IMG/VR virus record: IMGVR_UViG_3300033996_001736 | Location: 1 to 35,829 of that record | Origin: a virus | DNA length: 35,829 nucleotides | Strand: one strand, 5' to 3' | Shown here: positions 1-6,836 of the stretch, one piece after another | Position numbering within the stretch: the first letter of the stretch is position 1 | How the letters are laid out: the number at the start of each line of letters is the position of its first letter | Notes under the pieces: generated by a model | What the model was told of the DNA's origin: nothing | The model's input: the letters and a program-made list of their open reading frames with translations, nothing else | Databases searched by the model: none | Translations under genes and position numbers: made by a program

Positions 1-558
1 GCCAGTATAGGTTCAGGTATTGCTATTGCAACTACATCATTGAATGGTTATGTAACTATCAACACTGGTAGAACTGTTACTACGGCCGCAGCTTATGGAT
101 TTTTGACCACGGGTGGTGCTGGTACTTACCCAGGTGGTTCTCAGTCAGTATCCATTTCATTATATGCAAACAATCGTATTTGGGGTCAAGAAATAGATGC
201 GTTCTCAGATGAGAGAATGAAGGACATACAAGGTGAAATAACTTTAGAAGAAGGAGTTAAATTGGTGAATAATTTAATACCAATTAAATACACTTGGAAA
301 GAAGGTGATGATAAAGATATAAAAGCTGGTTACTCGGCACAACAAGTGTCAAAGGCGGGATTTGACCACCTAATCAGTTTAATACCAAAAGAAGGTTTAG
401 AAGAAACAATAGATGAGGATGGATTTTTAAGTCCAAAAGATACACAATTTTCGATGAATTATGACCAAGTAACACCATATCACGGAATTGTTATTAAACA
501 TTTATTGGAAGAAATTGAAAACCTTAAAAAAGAGATTGAGAGTTTAAAGAATAAATAA
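1..558 (+). CDS. Tail fibre or spike C-terminus with S74 intramolecular chaperone (5' partial)
   Basis: The reading frame is open from the first base, so this is the 3' end of a longer gene. A TTG at position 40 is not a credible start. The visible part begins with a Gly/Thr/Ser-rich beta-type fibre segment. It then carries SDERMK, the signature of the peptidase S74 chaperone domain (endosialidase and tailspike type). In that family the Ser cleaves the chain just before itself, and a Lys five residues later assists; here these are the Ser codon at 205-207 and the Lys codon at 220-222. The released piece of about 118 residues would guide trimer folding. It ends in a short coiled coil with heptad Leu and Ile residues, as S74 domains usually do. 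The host-binding part lies outside the window. Four glycosyltransferase genes follow directly. Confidence 0.88.
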   Translation, partial: ASIGSGIAIATTSLNGYVTINTGRTVTTAAAYGFLTTGGAGTYPGGSQSVSISLYANNRIWGQEIDAFSDERMKDIQGEITLEEGVKLVNNLIPIKYTWKEGDDKDIKAGYSAQQVSKAGFDHLISLIPKEGLEETIDEDGFLSPKDTQFSMNYDQVTPYHGIVIKHLLEEIENLKKEIESLKNK

Positions 559-613
559 TTTAATTAAATCTATTCTTTCCATCCAATTTTTATATTTTTT
601 GTATAAAAATTCA

Positions 614-1864
614 ATGTCAACTATATTCGTACAAATAGCGGCCTTTAGAGACCCCCAACTTAATCCCACCTTACAAGATATGATTTTCAAAGCCAAGTAT
701 CCTGAGAACTTGAGGGTTGGTATTTGTAATCAATATAATGAAGAAGATAATTTCAATTTAGATGAATACAGAAATGATGATAGATTTAGAATCATTGATG
801 TGTTAGATAAGGAATCATTGGGTGTATGTTGGGCAAGACATAGTGTGCAACAATTATATTCAGGTGAAACATATACATTACAGATTGATTCTCATATGAG
901 ATTTGAACAAGATTGGGATGTTACCTTAATTGATATGATTAATAGTTTACAGTTAAGTGGTTACAGTAAACCATTGTTAACTGGTTATGTATCTTCATTT
1001 GACCCAGATAATGACCCTGAAGGTAGAGTGAATGAACCTTGGAGAATGACCTTTGATAGATTTATACCTGAAGGTGCTGTATTCTTTTTACCTGAAGTTA
1101 TACCAGGATGGCAAGAACTAACAAGTCCAATTCCCGCAAGATTTTATTCAGCTCATTTCTGTTTTACATTAGGTGAGTTTAGTAATGAAGTTCAACATGA
1201 CCCTGAATACTATTTCCACGGAGAAGAAATTAGTGTTGGTGTTAGAGCATTCACTCACGGATATGATTTATTCCATCCACATAGAGTTGTTATTTGGCAC
1301 GAGTATACCAGAAAAGGTAGAACGAAACAATGGGATGTTGATAAGGTTTGGTTTAAGAAGAATGAAAAATCACACGCAAGAAATAGAAGATTGTTTGGTA
1401 TGGATGGTGAAATATTTAACCCTGAAGAGTTTGGTAAATACGGATTTGGTACTGAAAGAACTTTAGAAGATTATGAGAAATACGCAGGTATTAAGTTTAA
1501 TAAAAGAGGAGTACAAAAATATACAACAGATAAATACTATCCACCAAATCCATATAATTTTGAGACAGAGGAAGATTATTTAAATAGTTTTGCGAGCGTG
1601 TTCAAACATTGTATTGATGTTGGATTTACATCTGTACCTGAAAAAGATTATGATTTTTGGGTTGTAGCATTCCACGACTCAAAAGATGAAACGATGTTTA
1701 GACAAGATGCTGACATTAATGAAATAAACAGAGTAATGCAAGACCCTGATGGATATTGTAAGATATGGAGAGAGTTTAATACGATTCAAAAACCAGCATA
1801 TTGGGTTGTATGGCCACATTCAAAATCAAAAGGGTGGTGTGATAGATTAACTGGTAATTTGTAA
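614..1864 (+). CDS. GT60-like GlcNAc glycosyltransferase
   Basis: This 416-residue protein resembles the family that includes the Skp1 hydroxyproline GlcNAc-transferase (Pfam GlcNAc, GT60). The start IFVQIAAFRDPQL fits the nucleotide-sugar fold. QIDSHMRF, with Asp-Ser-His at about residues 92-94, occupies the place of the DxD metal and sugar-nucleotide site. A later FHGEE motif near residue 205 and a His-rich VIWHEY segment are also typical. A TTG at 599 extends the frame, but ATG at 614 gives the natural MSTIFVQ start. No Shine-Dalgarno sequence is seen. The gene opens a run of four glycosyltransferase genes with gaps of 1 base or overlaps, so they are probably co-transcribed. The acceptor is unknown: the adjacent tail fibre, another virion protein or a host glycan are all possible. 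Family assignment is from motif recognition. Confidence 0.8.
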   Translation: MSTIFVQIAAFRDPQLNPTLQDMIFKAKYPENLRVGICNQYNEEDNFNLDEYRNDDRFRIIDVLDKESLGVCWARHSVQQLYSGETYTLQIDSHMRFEQDWDVTLIDMINSLQLSGYSKPLLTGYVSSFDPDNDPEGRVNEPWRMTFDRFIPEGAVFFLPEVIPGWQELTSPIPARFYSAHFCFTLGEFSNEVQHDPEYYFHGEEISVGVRAFTHGYDLFHPHRVVIWHEYTRKGRTKQWDVDKVWFKKNEKSHARNRRLFGMDGEIFNPEEFGKYGFGTERTLEDYEKYAGIKFNKRGVQKYTTDKYYPPNPYNFETEEDYLNSFASVFKHCIDVGFTSVPEKDYDFWVVAFHDSKDETMFRQDADINEINRVMQDPDGYCKIWREFNTIQKPAYWVVWPHSKSKGWCDRLTGNL

Positions 1865-1865
1865 A

Positions 1866-2558
1866 ATGTTTGATATTCGTAAGGTAAAAAAAATAGTAAT
1901 AAACTTAGAAAGGAGACCCGATAGATTAAAGTTATTCAAAGACGAAATGGATTTTATTGGTTGGGAGTATGATATTTTTAAGGCGATTGATTATGGTAGT
2001 TATTTAGGTTGTGCTTACTCTCACTTAAAAATATTAGAGGACTTCTTAGCTACTGATGAGAAATACATTATGATATTTGAGGACGATTGTTATTTTATGC
2101 CTTATGTAAAAGAACAATTGGAAAAATCACTATTTGAGTTGAGTGAAGTAGATTGGGATTATTTTCATTTAGGACCTAGTATAAATTGTCCTGTTAATAA
2201 TTTCTCCAACCATTTACTAAATCTTAGTGAATTACCAAAACAAGAAGAACACCATAGGGGAATCTATAATACTGTTTGTTATATTATTAATAGGAAGTTT
2301 GCTCAGATGGCTATAATATGGAATGAAAAAAATCAAAAAGCTATTGACCAATATTATTATGAAGACATTTTTAAAGAACTAAAGTGTTTCGCCCCATCTT
2401 TACCTTTAGTAACTCAAAGAGTGGGGTTCTCTGATATCAATAAAACCACCGATAACAATCATTATTTAATAACTTACAACTGGAACTTGTATACTAAGAA
2501 CAAATTAGATATACAATATTACGATATAAATTATTGTGAAAACCTGAAATACTCATAA
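1866..2558 (+). CDS. GT25-family glycosyltransferase
   Basis: This 230-residue protein begins with KKIVINLERRPDRL, the hallmark N-terminus of glycosyltransferase family 25 (LPS and collagen-type galactosyltransferases). A GCAYSHLKIL segment near residue 50 matches the conserved GxxxSH of the family. The acidic motif FEDD (Glu72-Asp73-Asp74) is the likely metal and UDP-sugar site. The length matches bacterial GT25 enzymes of about 230-270 residues. It starts one base after the stop of the previous gene and is followed one base later by the next, so translation is probably coupled. It most likely transfers a hexose to a glycan or a glycosylated protein; the sequence does not say which. Confidence 0.88.
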   Translation: MFDIRKVKKIVINLERRPDRLKLFKDEMDFIGWEYDIFKAIDYGSYLGCAYSHLKILEDFLATDEKYIMIFEDDCYFMPYVKEQLEKSLFELSEVDWDYFHLGPSINCPVNNFSNHLLNLSELPKQEEHHRGIYNTVCYIINRKFAQMAIIWNEKNQKAIDQYYYEDIFKELKCFAPSLPLVTQRVGFSDINKTTDNNHYLITYNWNLYTKNKLDIQYYDINYCENLKYS

Positions 2559-2559
2559 T

Positions 2560-3438
2560 ATGAAAACATTATTCCTAACTTGTATATACAATAACTTATT
2601 TGGTACTGAGTTTGGTGGTAGACCTAGTAGAGAAGAACATTATAAATATAGCTTGTTATCACTATTGAGAATGACAAGTGCCGATTTTATTTGTTATACA
2701 AATCCAAGTGATTTGTCAAATCTGGAACATTTTTTTCATAATCAAAATGGAATATCAAAAGATAAATTAAAATTCATTCCTTTCAAACTAAAGGATACAA
2801 AACATCATCATATTTTTTCGAAGTACAAAGACATTGATACGATAAAGAATGGTGATAGATGTTTTGAAATTCAGTACAATAAGTTTTTTTGGTTTTTCAA
2901 TGAAACGTTAAGTTACGACAACTATTATTGGATAGATGCAGGTCTAAGTCATTGTGGTATTATTCCCGACAAGTATTTGGTGAACAATAACACTTATCAA
3001 AGATATTTTAATTCTTACTTTTTTGATGACACCTTTTTAGATAGGTTAATTGAAAAATCGAAGGACAAGATTTTAGTAATTGGTAAATCTAATACTGGCT
3101 CAAATTTTTGGTCGAATACTTTACCCAATGAATATTATATAGAATACGATAGTTCGTATCATATAATTGGTGGTTTATTTGGTGGAACAAAAAAAGTTAT
3201 GAAAAAATTTGTTGAGGAGTTTGAAAGGATTTTCTTGTGGGTTACTGAAAAAGAAAAAAAACTATATTCTGAGGAACAAATTATGACCACAATCTTTATG
3301 AATAATAAAGAATGGTTTAATTTATTTTCATTCGATGTTTGGTGGCACGAAAACAATTTAACACCTGATTGTCCATCAAATTATTTAACAATTAACAAAA
3401 GTTTTTATAAAAGTTTGGAGGATATAAAAGGTGAATAA
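2560..3438 (+). CDS. HtrL/YibB (WlaTC)-like putative glycosyltransferase
   Basis: A 292-residue protein similar in layout to the first half of the next gene. Shared marks are a short hydrophobic start (KTLFLTCIYNN here), an YWIDAG motif near residue 125 (FWIDAG in the neighbour), and a glycine-rich GGLFGGTKK near residue 205 (GGFFGGKKE in the neighbour). This pattern fits the HtrL/YibB family, whose members include the Campylobacter WlaTC-type proteins encoded in surface-glycan loci and are treated as glycosyltransferases. The two genes look like an old tandem duplication. The stop overlaps the GTG start of the next gene, which points to translational coupling. Enzyme activity is inferred from family and context only. 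Confidence 0.68.
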   Translation: MKTLFLTCIYNNLFGTEFGGRPSREEHYKYSLLSLLRMTSADFICYTNPSDLSNLEHFFHNQNGISKDKLKFIPFKLKDTKHHHIFSKYKDIDTIKNGDRCFEIQYNKFFWFFNETLSYDNYYWIDAGLSHCGIIPDKYLVNNNTYQRYFNSYFFDDTFLDRLIEKSKDKILVIGKSNTGSNFWSNTLPNEYYIEYDSSYHIIGGLFGGTKKVMKKFVEEFERIFLWVTEKEKKLYSEEQIMTTIFMNNKEWFNLFSFDVWWHENNLTPDCPSNYLTINKSFYKSLEDIKGE

Positions 3439-5104
3439 TTTAACATTAGTAACAGGATTATGGGATATAGGTAGAGACCAATTAACTGAAGGTTGGTCAA
3501 GAACATACCAACACTATTTAGATAAGTTTGAAAGTTTACTCAAATTAGATGTAAACTTAATAATATTTGGTGATACCGACTTACAAAGATTTGTAGAACA
3601 AAGAAGAGATTCACATAACACACAATTCATAATAAGACCAAAAGATTGGTTCATTAATAATGAGTTCTATCCAAAGATACAAAAGATTAGGCAAGACCCA
3701 AGTTGGTACAATCAAGTTGGTTGGTTAAAAGATTCAACCCAAGCAAAACTTGAAATGTATAATCCTTTGGTTATGTCCAAAATGTTCTTACTAAATGATG
3801 CAAGAATATTGGATAAGTTTAACTCAGATTATATGTTTTGGATTGATGCTGGTATTACAAACACAATTCATCCTGGTTATTTTACCCACGATAAAGTATT
3901 AGACAAATTACCCAAATATGTAGATAGATTCCATTTCGTTTGTTTCCCTTATGAAACAAGTACAGAGATTCACGGATTTGAAATAAATGCGATGAATAAT
4001 TACACCAAAACAAAAACAAACAGAGTTGCAAGGGGTGGTTTCTTTGGTGGAAAAAAAGAAAGAATCAATGATATGAACTCATTGTATTATATGTTACTTA
4101 ATGATTCATTATCAAAAGGATTTATGGGCACTGAAGAATCCATATTCACAATAATGACTTATCTATATCCCCAACATATCAACTATTCAATGATAGAGGG
4201 TAATGGATTGATGGGTAAGTTTTTTGAGGATTTGAAGAACGACACATTGGAAGTATTAAATGAAACACCTGAACCAATCAAATATCAAAGTAATGATATA
4301 TCTAAGGTGGGTTTATATGTTATCACATTCAACTCACCAAAACAATTTGAGACCTTAATAAAATCAATGTTAGAATATGATAGGGATTTTATAACCAAAC
4401 CAAGAAAGTTTTTGTTGGATAACTCAACAGATTTATCAACAACACCAAGATATAAAGAATTGTGTGAACAATATGGATTTGAACATATAAAGAAAGATAA
4501 TATTGGCATAATGGGGGGTAGGATATTTGTTGCCGAACATTTTAATGATACCGATTTAGATTTCTACTGGTTTTGGGAAGATGATATGTTTTTCTATCCA
4601 AAGAATGAAACTTGTAAAAATGGATTTAATAGATATGTAATCAACTTATATCAAAAAAGTTTAGAGATTATTCAAAAAGAAAAGTTCGATTTTCTTAAAC
4701 TAAATTATACGGAGTTTTATGGTGACAATGGAACACAGTGGGCGTGGTACAATGTACCCCAAGATTTTAGACAAAAACATTGGCCAAACAATCCAAAACT
4801 TCCACAGATGGGATTAGACCCAAATGCACCTAAAACAAAGTTTGAATTCATCAGTACTCATAAAGGTGTACCATATGTAGGTGGAGAAATCTACCTATCA
4901 AATTGGCCAATCGTTTTAAGTAAAGAAGGTAATTATAAATGTTATTTGGAAACAAAATGGGCTCACCCATTCGAACAGACCCTCATGTCGTATTGTTACC
5001 AAGAAACAATAAAAGGGAAAATTAAACCTGGTTTATTGTTGTTAACCCCCACCGAGCACAATAGGTTCGACCATTACGATTCAAAATTGAGAAAAGAAAA
5101 TTAA
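3431..5104 (+). CDS. Two-domain glycosyltransferase: HtrL/YibB-like plus GT2-like
   Basis: This 557-residue protein has two parts. Residues 1 to about 280 are HtrL/YibB-like (LTLVTGLWDIGRDQL start, FWIDAG, GGFFGGKKE). From about residue 285 a second nucleotide-sugar fold begins (VGLYVITFNSP, then FLLDNSTD and a GxxGGR segment) with the acidic motif WFWEDDMFF (Glu383-Asp384-Asp385), as in GT2/GT-A enzymes. The fusion may add two sugars in sequence or act on one repeated acceptor. The start is GTG at 3431, eight bases inside the end of the previous gene. It closes the glycosyltransferase run; 18 bases later the promoter of a separate RNA begins. The second domain's exact family is uncertain. 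Confidence 0.72.
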   Translation: MNNLTLVTGLWDIGRDQLTEGWSRTYQHYLDKFESLLKLDVNLIIFGDTDLQRFVEQRRDSHNTQFIIRPKDWFINNEFYPKIQKIRQDPSWYNQVGWLKDSTQAKLEMYNPLVMSKMFLLNDARILDKFNSDYMFWIDAGITNTIHPGYFTHDKVLDKLPKYVDRFHFVCFPYETSTEIHGFEINAMNNYTKTKTNRVARGGFFGGKKERINDMNSLYYMLLNDSLSKGFMGTEESIFTIMTYLYPQHINYSMIEGNGLMGKFFEDLKNDTLEVLNETPEPIKYQSNDISKVGLYVITFNSPKQFETLIKSMLEYDRDFITKPRKFLLDNSTDLSTTPRYKELCEQYGFEHIKKDNIGIMGGRIFVAEHFNDTDLDFYWFWEDDMFFYPKNETCKNGFNRYVINLYQKSLEIIQKEKFDFLKLNYTEFYGDNGTQWAWYNVPQDFRQKHWPNNPKLPQMGLDPNAPKTKFEFISTHKGVPYVGGEIYLSNWPIVLSKEGNYKCYLETKWAHPFEQTLMSYCYQETIKGKIKPGLLLLTPTEHNRFDHYDSKLRKEN

Positions 5105-5122
5105 AAAAAAATCAATAAAAGT

Positions 5123-5153
5123 TTTGGATATTTATAAAGAGATTGTATCTTTG
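5123..5153 (+). promoter_or_regulatory. Bacteroidota housekeeping-type promoter
   Basis: TTTG at 5123-5126, a 19-base spacer, then TATCTTTG at 5146-5153. This matches the Bacteroidota sigma-ABfr consensus (TTTG near -33 and TAnnTTTG near -7) in both elements and in spacing. Transcription would start at about 5158-5161. It is the only such promoter noticed in the window. A TATTTAT heptamer (5129-5135), seen before most protein genes here, lies inside the spacer. Confidence 0.8.
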
Positions 5154-5159
5154 TAAAAC

Positions 5160-5366
5160 AATAAAGGGTTAGAATAATGGTCTTGGTTGATGACTTTCCT
5201 TAAAGTTAGGGTGTGTGGGCAACTCCTGATAGTCGAAAATGATAGACAGCTTGATTACATCGAAAGATGGTGACTATTGGCTCTCTGGTATATAGCCAAA
5301 CCAGCGTGTCTCCAAAGTACGAAAATTGGAAACTTGAAAAGGGTGAGAATTATTCTCACCTTTTTA
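5160..5366 (+). ncRNA. Candidate structured small RNA, about 205 nt
   Basis: The interval has a host-type promoter at its 5' end and a strong terminator at its 3' end, and no convincing reading frame. It holds several clean foldable elements. A 7-bp hairpin pairs 5191-5197 with 5202-5208 around CCTT. A long stem pairs 5226-5234 with 5272-5280 (9 bp, two G-U). Inside it sits CATC-GAAA-GATG (5258-5269), a GNRA tetraloop. Pairing of 5279-5282 with 5294-5297 crosses pairing of 5285-5289 with 5300-5304, a possible pseudoknot. A hairpin pairs 5311-5315 with 5326-5330. The exact 5' end is inferred from the promoter. I do not recognise the family: it lacks the tRNA-like ends of tmRNA and any P-RNA signature. 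An 8-codon frame (5177-5203) is probably incidental. Confidence 0.68.
5337..5366. terminator. Bidirectional intrinsic terminator
   Basis: GGTGAGAA (5342-5349), loop TTA, TTCTCACC (5353-5360), with AAAA on the left and TTTTT on the right. It ends the small RNA on the + strand. Read on the - strand it follows the gene ending at 5364, whose stop codon overlaps the T run, so it can serve both directions. Confidence 0.88.
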
Positions 5367-5942
5367 TATTGTATATTTACCGCAATACTCATAATTTTTA
5401 TCACGCATTTCAACCCCTTTAATTTGAGTTTTCAATGTTATCCTATATCTTTTACTTTCAAAGATATTCTTATGGACAACGAATGCGACTGTATATGGTA
5501 CTATTTTCCCATTCTTGGTTATAGAATCTGTTTTGATAGTAAAACAAAGTTCTTTCTTGTTATCCCAATTATTATTAACAATCGTATCATAAATTGAGGG
5601 TATTGATTTAAAAACTAAATCGACACCTTCGGTGGTAAAAGGATTGTATATATCAGGGTTATTTTTGTTTTCTGGTTCGTCCTTTCTTCTATATCTACTA
5701 CAATAATGGTCAGTTTGTTCAACAGTAAATCTACTTCTTTTATATTTGTAACTTTTTAATTCATCGTAATAACTCTCTATTATTTTTTTAGCATAATTAA
5801 ATAGACCATCATTACATTTTAGTGTTGTTGACCCTTCATTTAATAAAATGAGATGATTTAATTCATTTATGGAAATTTCTTTCACATAGATTTTTTTAGG
5901 GTAAAATTCCTCAAATAATATTTTTCTTATCAATTTTTCCAT
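5364..5942 (-). CDS. Unknown protein with possible capsid-targeting N-terminus
   Basis: A 192-residue protein I do not recognise. A TTG at 5961-5963 would add seven residues, but a TATTTAT leader motif (5949-5955) lies between it and the ATG at 5942, and the ATG gives the start MEKLIRKILFEEF. This short amphipathic start with L-F-E resembles the starts of the SOD-nuclease fusion and the HAD protein elsewhere in this window. The body is mixed and rich in Lys and Tyr; the middle (about residues 75-110) is basic and includes YCSRYRRKDEP, and the C-terminal third looks beta-rich (FTIKTDSI, YTVAFVVH, YRITLKTQI). No membrane segment or catalytic motif is evident. It is convergent with the small RNA and divergent from the gene at 5989. 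Packaging in the virion is inference only. Confidence 0.72.
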   Translation of the reverse strand: MEKLIRKILFEEFYPKKIYVKEISINELNHLILLNEGSTTLKCNDGLFNYAKKIIESYYDELKSYKYKRSRFTVEQTDHYCSRYRRKDEPENKNNPDIYNPFTTEGVDLVFKSIPSIYDTIVNNNWDNKKELCFTIKTDSITKNGKIVPYTVAFVVHKNIFESKRYRITLKTQIKGVEMRDKNYEYCGKYTI

Positions 5943-5948
5943 ACAAAT

Positions 5949-5955
5949 ATAAATA
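5949..5955 (-). promoter_or_regulatory. TATTTAT leader motif, six bases before ATG
   Basis: TATTTAT on the - strand, separated by six bases from the ATG at 5942. The short spacing matches that before the SOD-nuclease gene and the HAD gene. If it is a -10 type promoter the message would be almost leaderless. Confidence 0.45.
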
Positions 5956-5968
5956 CCATACAAAAGAG

Positions 5969-5985
5969 TATTTATATATAAAAAC
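5969..5985 (+). promoter_or_regulatory. Extended TATTTAT motif, candidate late promoter
   Basis: TATTTATATATAAAAAC ends three bases before the ATG at 5989. The same 17 bases occur on the - strand before the neck-like gene starting at 11617, which argues against chance AT-richness. Confidence 0.55.
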
Positions 5986-5988
5986 TAA

Positions 5989-6741
5989 ATGGAATTCTTT
6001 ATTAAAAAGAACGCAACCCTACCCCTCCTTAAGCTTCAGGTGGTGAAGAATGGCAGATTGGATTATGATAATTTTATGTCGTTAATCGAAGAATCGGCAT
6101 TATTCTTTTCAATGATGGATGTGGAGACTGGTGTTCCAAAGATTACATCGAGACCTGCGGGATTTGTTGAAAAAACAAATGTTGACCCTAATGCTGACCC
6201 TGAATATTATTTATACTATCAATTTCAAAATAGAGACACAAATAGAGTAGGAAGATTCGAGGGTCAATTTATGTTAAGAAGTTCTGATGGTGTATTAATT
6301 TTACCTATTAGAGAAAAGTTATATATTAATGTACAAGAATCTTATATTGCTGATGATTTGGAATATGATAGTTGTTATGTATCAGAGTTTCCTTGTTGTA
6401 TAAATGGCCCTGCAACTGGACTAACAATTAATCTTAATTTAACAAGTATTGTAACATCAGGTTCAGTAAATGTTGATTATGTTATAACTTCATCACAACA
6501 ATTAAACAATCAATTAGATTTAACTTTCACAAATACATTAGGTCAAATAACTGGTACAGGTATTACAATTACATCAGCAATAACAATTAATTCAGGTACA
6601 ACAATAGGATATGCTCAAGTTATAACTGGTGATGATTATACGGATTTAGATGGTACATCAGTATTCACTAATTTAGCTGTAACTTATCCTATTTCCTACA
6701 CTTTCGACATAACCACTAATAGTATTTTTCCTGATTTGTAA
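5989..6741 (+). CDS. Probable virion structural protein
   Basis: A 250-residue protein of no family I can name. Residues 1 to about 125 form a compact domain with conserved-looking segments (PLLKLQVVKNGRLDYDNFM, FFSMMDVETGVPKI, LPIREKLYINVQESYI). From about residue 130 it becomes a Thr/Ser/Asn/Ile-rich beta sequence with few charged residues (for example LTINLNLTSIVTSGSVNV), like phage fibre or decoration domains. A CxxxFPCC-type cysteine group (residues 129-137) marks the junction. It stands alone between two leader motifs, with the late-type extended motif in front, and precedes DNA polymerase. A fibre, whisker or decoration role is inferred from composition. Confidence that it is a real gene is high; function is open. 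Confidence 0.8.
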   Translation: MEFFIKKNATLPLLKLQVVKNGRLDYDNFMSLIEESALFFSMMDVETGVPKITSRPAGFVEKTNVDPNADPEYYLYYQFQNRDTNRVGRFEGQFMLRSSDGVLILPIREKLYINVQESYIADDLEYDSCYVSEFPCCINGPATGLTINLNLTSIVTSGSVNVDYVITSSQQLNNQLDLTFTNTLGQITGTGITITSAITINSGTTIGYAQVITGDDYTDLDGTSVFTNLAVTYPISYTFDITTNSIFPDL

Positions 6742-6767
6742 TTTGACTTAATTAGTTCTTCATTTTA

Positions 6768-6774
6768 TATTTAT
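6768..6774 (+). promoter_or_regulatory. TATTTAT leader motif before DNA polymerase
   Basis: TATTTAT at 6768-6774, followed by AAGGACAAGG. It lies 62 bases before the polymerase ATG, giving this gene one of the longest leaders in the window; the leader contains a pseudoknot candidate. Confidence 0.42.
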
Positions 6775-6788
6775 AAGGACAAGGTAAA

Positions 6789-6817
6789 TGTCATCCAGTA
6801 TGACAGCTAATATACTG
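6789..6817 (+). promoter_or_regulatory. H-type pseudoknot candidate in the DNA polymerase leader
   Basis: TGTCAT (6789-6794) pairs with ATGACA (6800-6805), six perfect base pairs around loop CCAGT. Loop bases CAGT (6796-6799) can pair with ACTG (6814-6817), giving loops of 1, 0 and 8 nt, the geometry of a classic H-type pseudoknot. It ends 19 bases before the polymerase ATG. T4 and RB69 DNA polymerases repress their own translation by binding a leader hairpin, and T4 gp32 uses a leader pseudoknot, so a similar operator is plausible here. An alternative 6-bp hairpin (6796-6801 with 6812-6817) is mutually exclusive with the first stem. Confidence 0.5.
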
Positions 6818-6836
6818 AACTTATAAAAATATAATA

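Noticed and set aside
599-613. TTG start extending the GT60-like gene by five residues
   Set aside because: ATG at 614 gives the usual MSTIFVQ start and the extension looks like AT-rich leader.
5177-5203. Eight-codon frame MVLVDDFP in the small RNA
   Set aside because: Too short to support, and it runs into a hairpin; no ribosome site seen.
5186-5240. Hammerhead-like pieces (TTGATGA and GAAA) in the small RNA
   Set aside because: The core C is replaced by T and GAAA does not follow the expected stem, so the ribozyme cannot be formed.
5160-5366. tmRNA or tRNA-like RNA
   Set aside because: No T-arm sequence, no acceptor stem and no CCA end.
5943-5963. TTG start for the gene ending at 5364
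   Set aside because: The TATTTAT leader motif lies inside the extension, and the ATG at 5942 gives an N-terminus like those of two other genes.
6208-6214. TATTTAT inside the gene at 5989
   Set aside because: Within coding sequence, no gene start nearby; expected by chance in AT-rich DNA.
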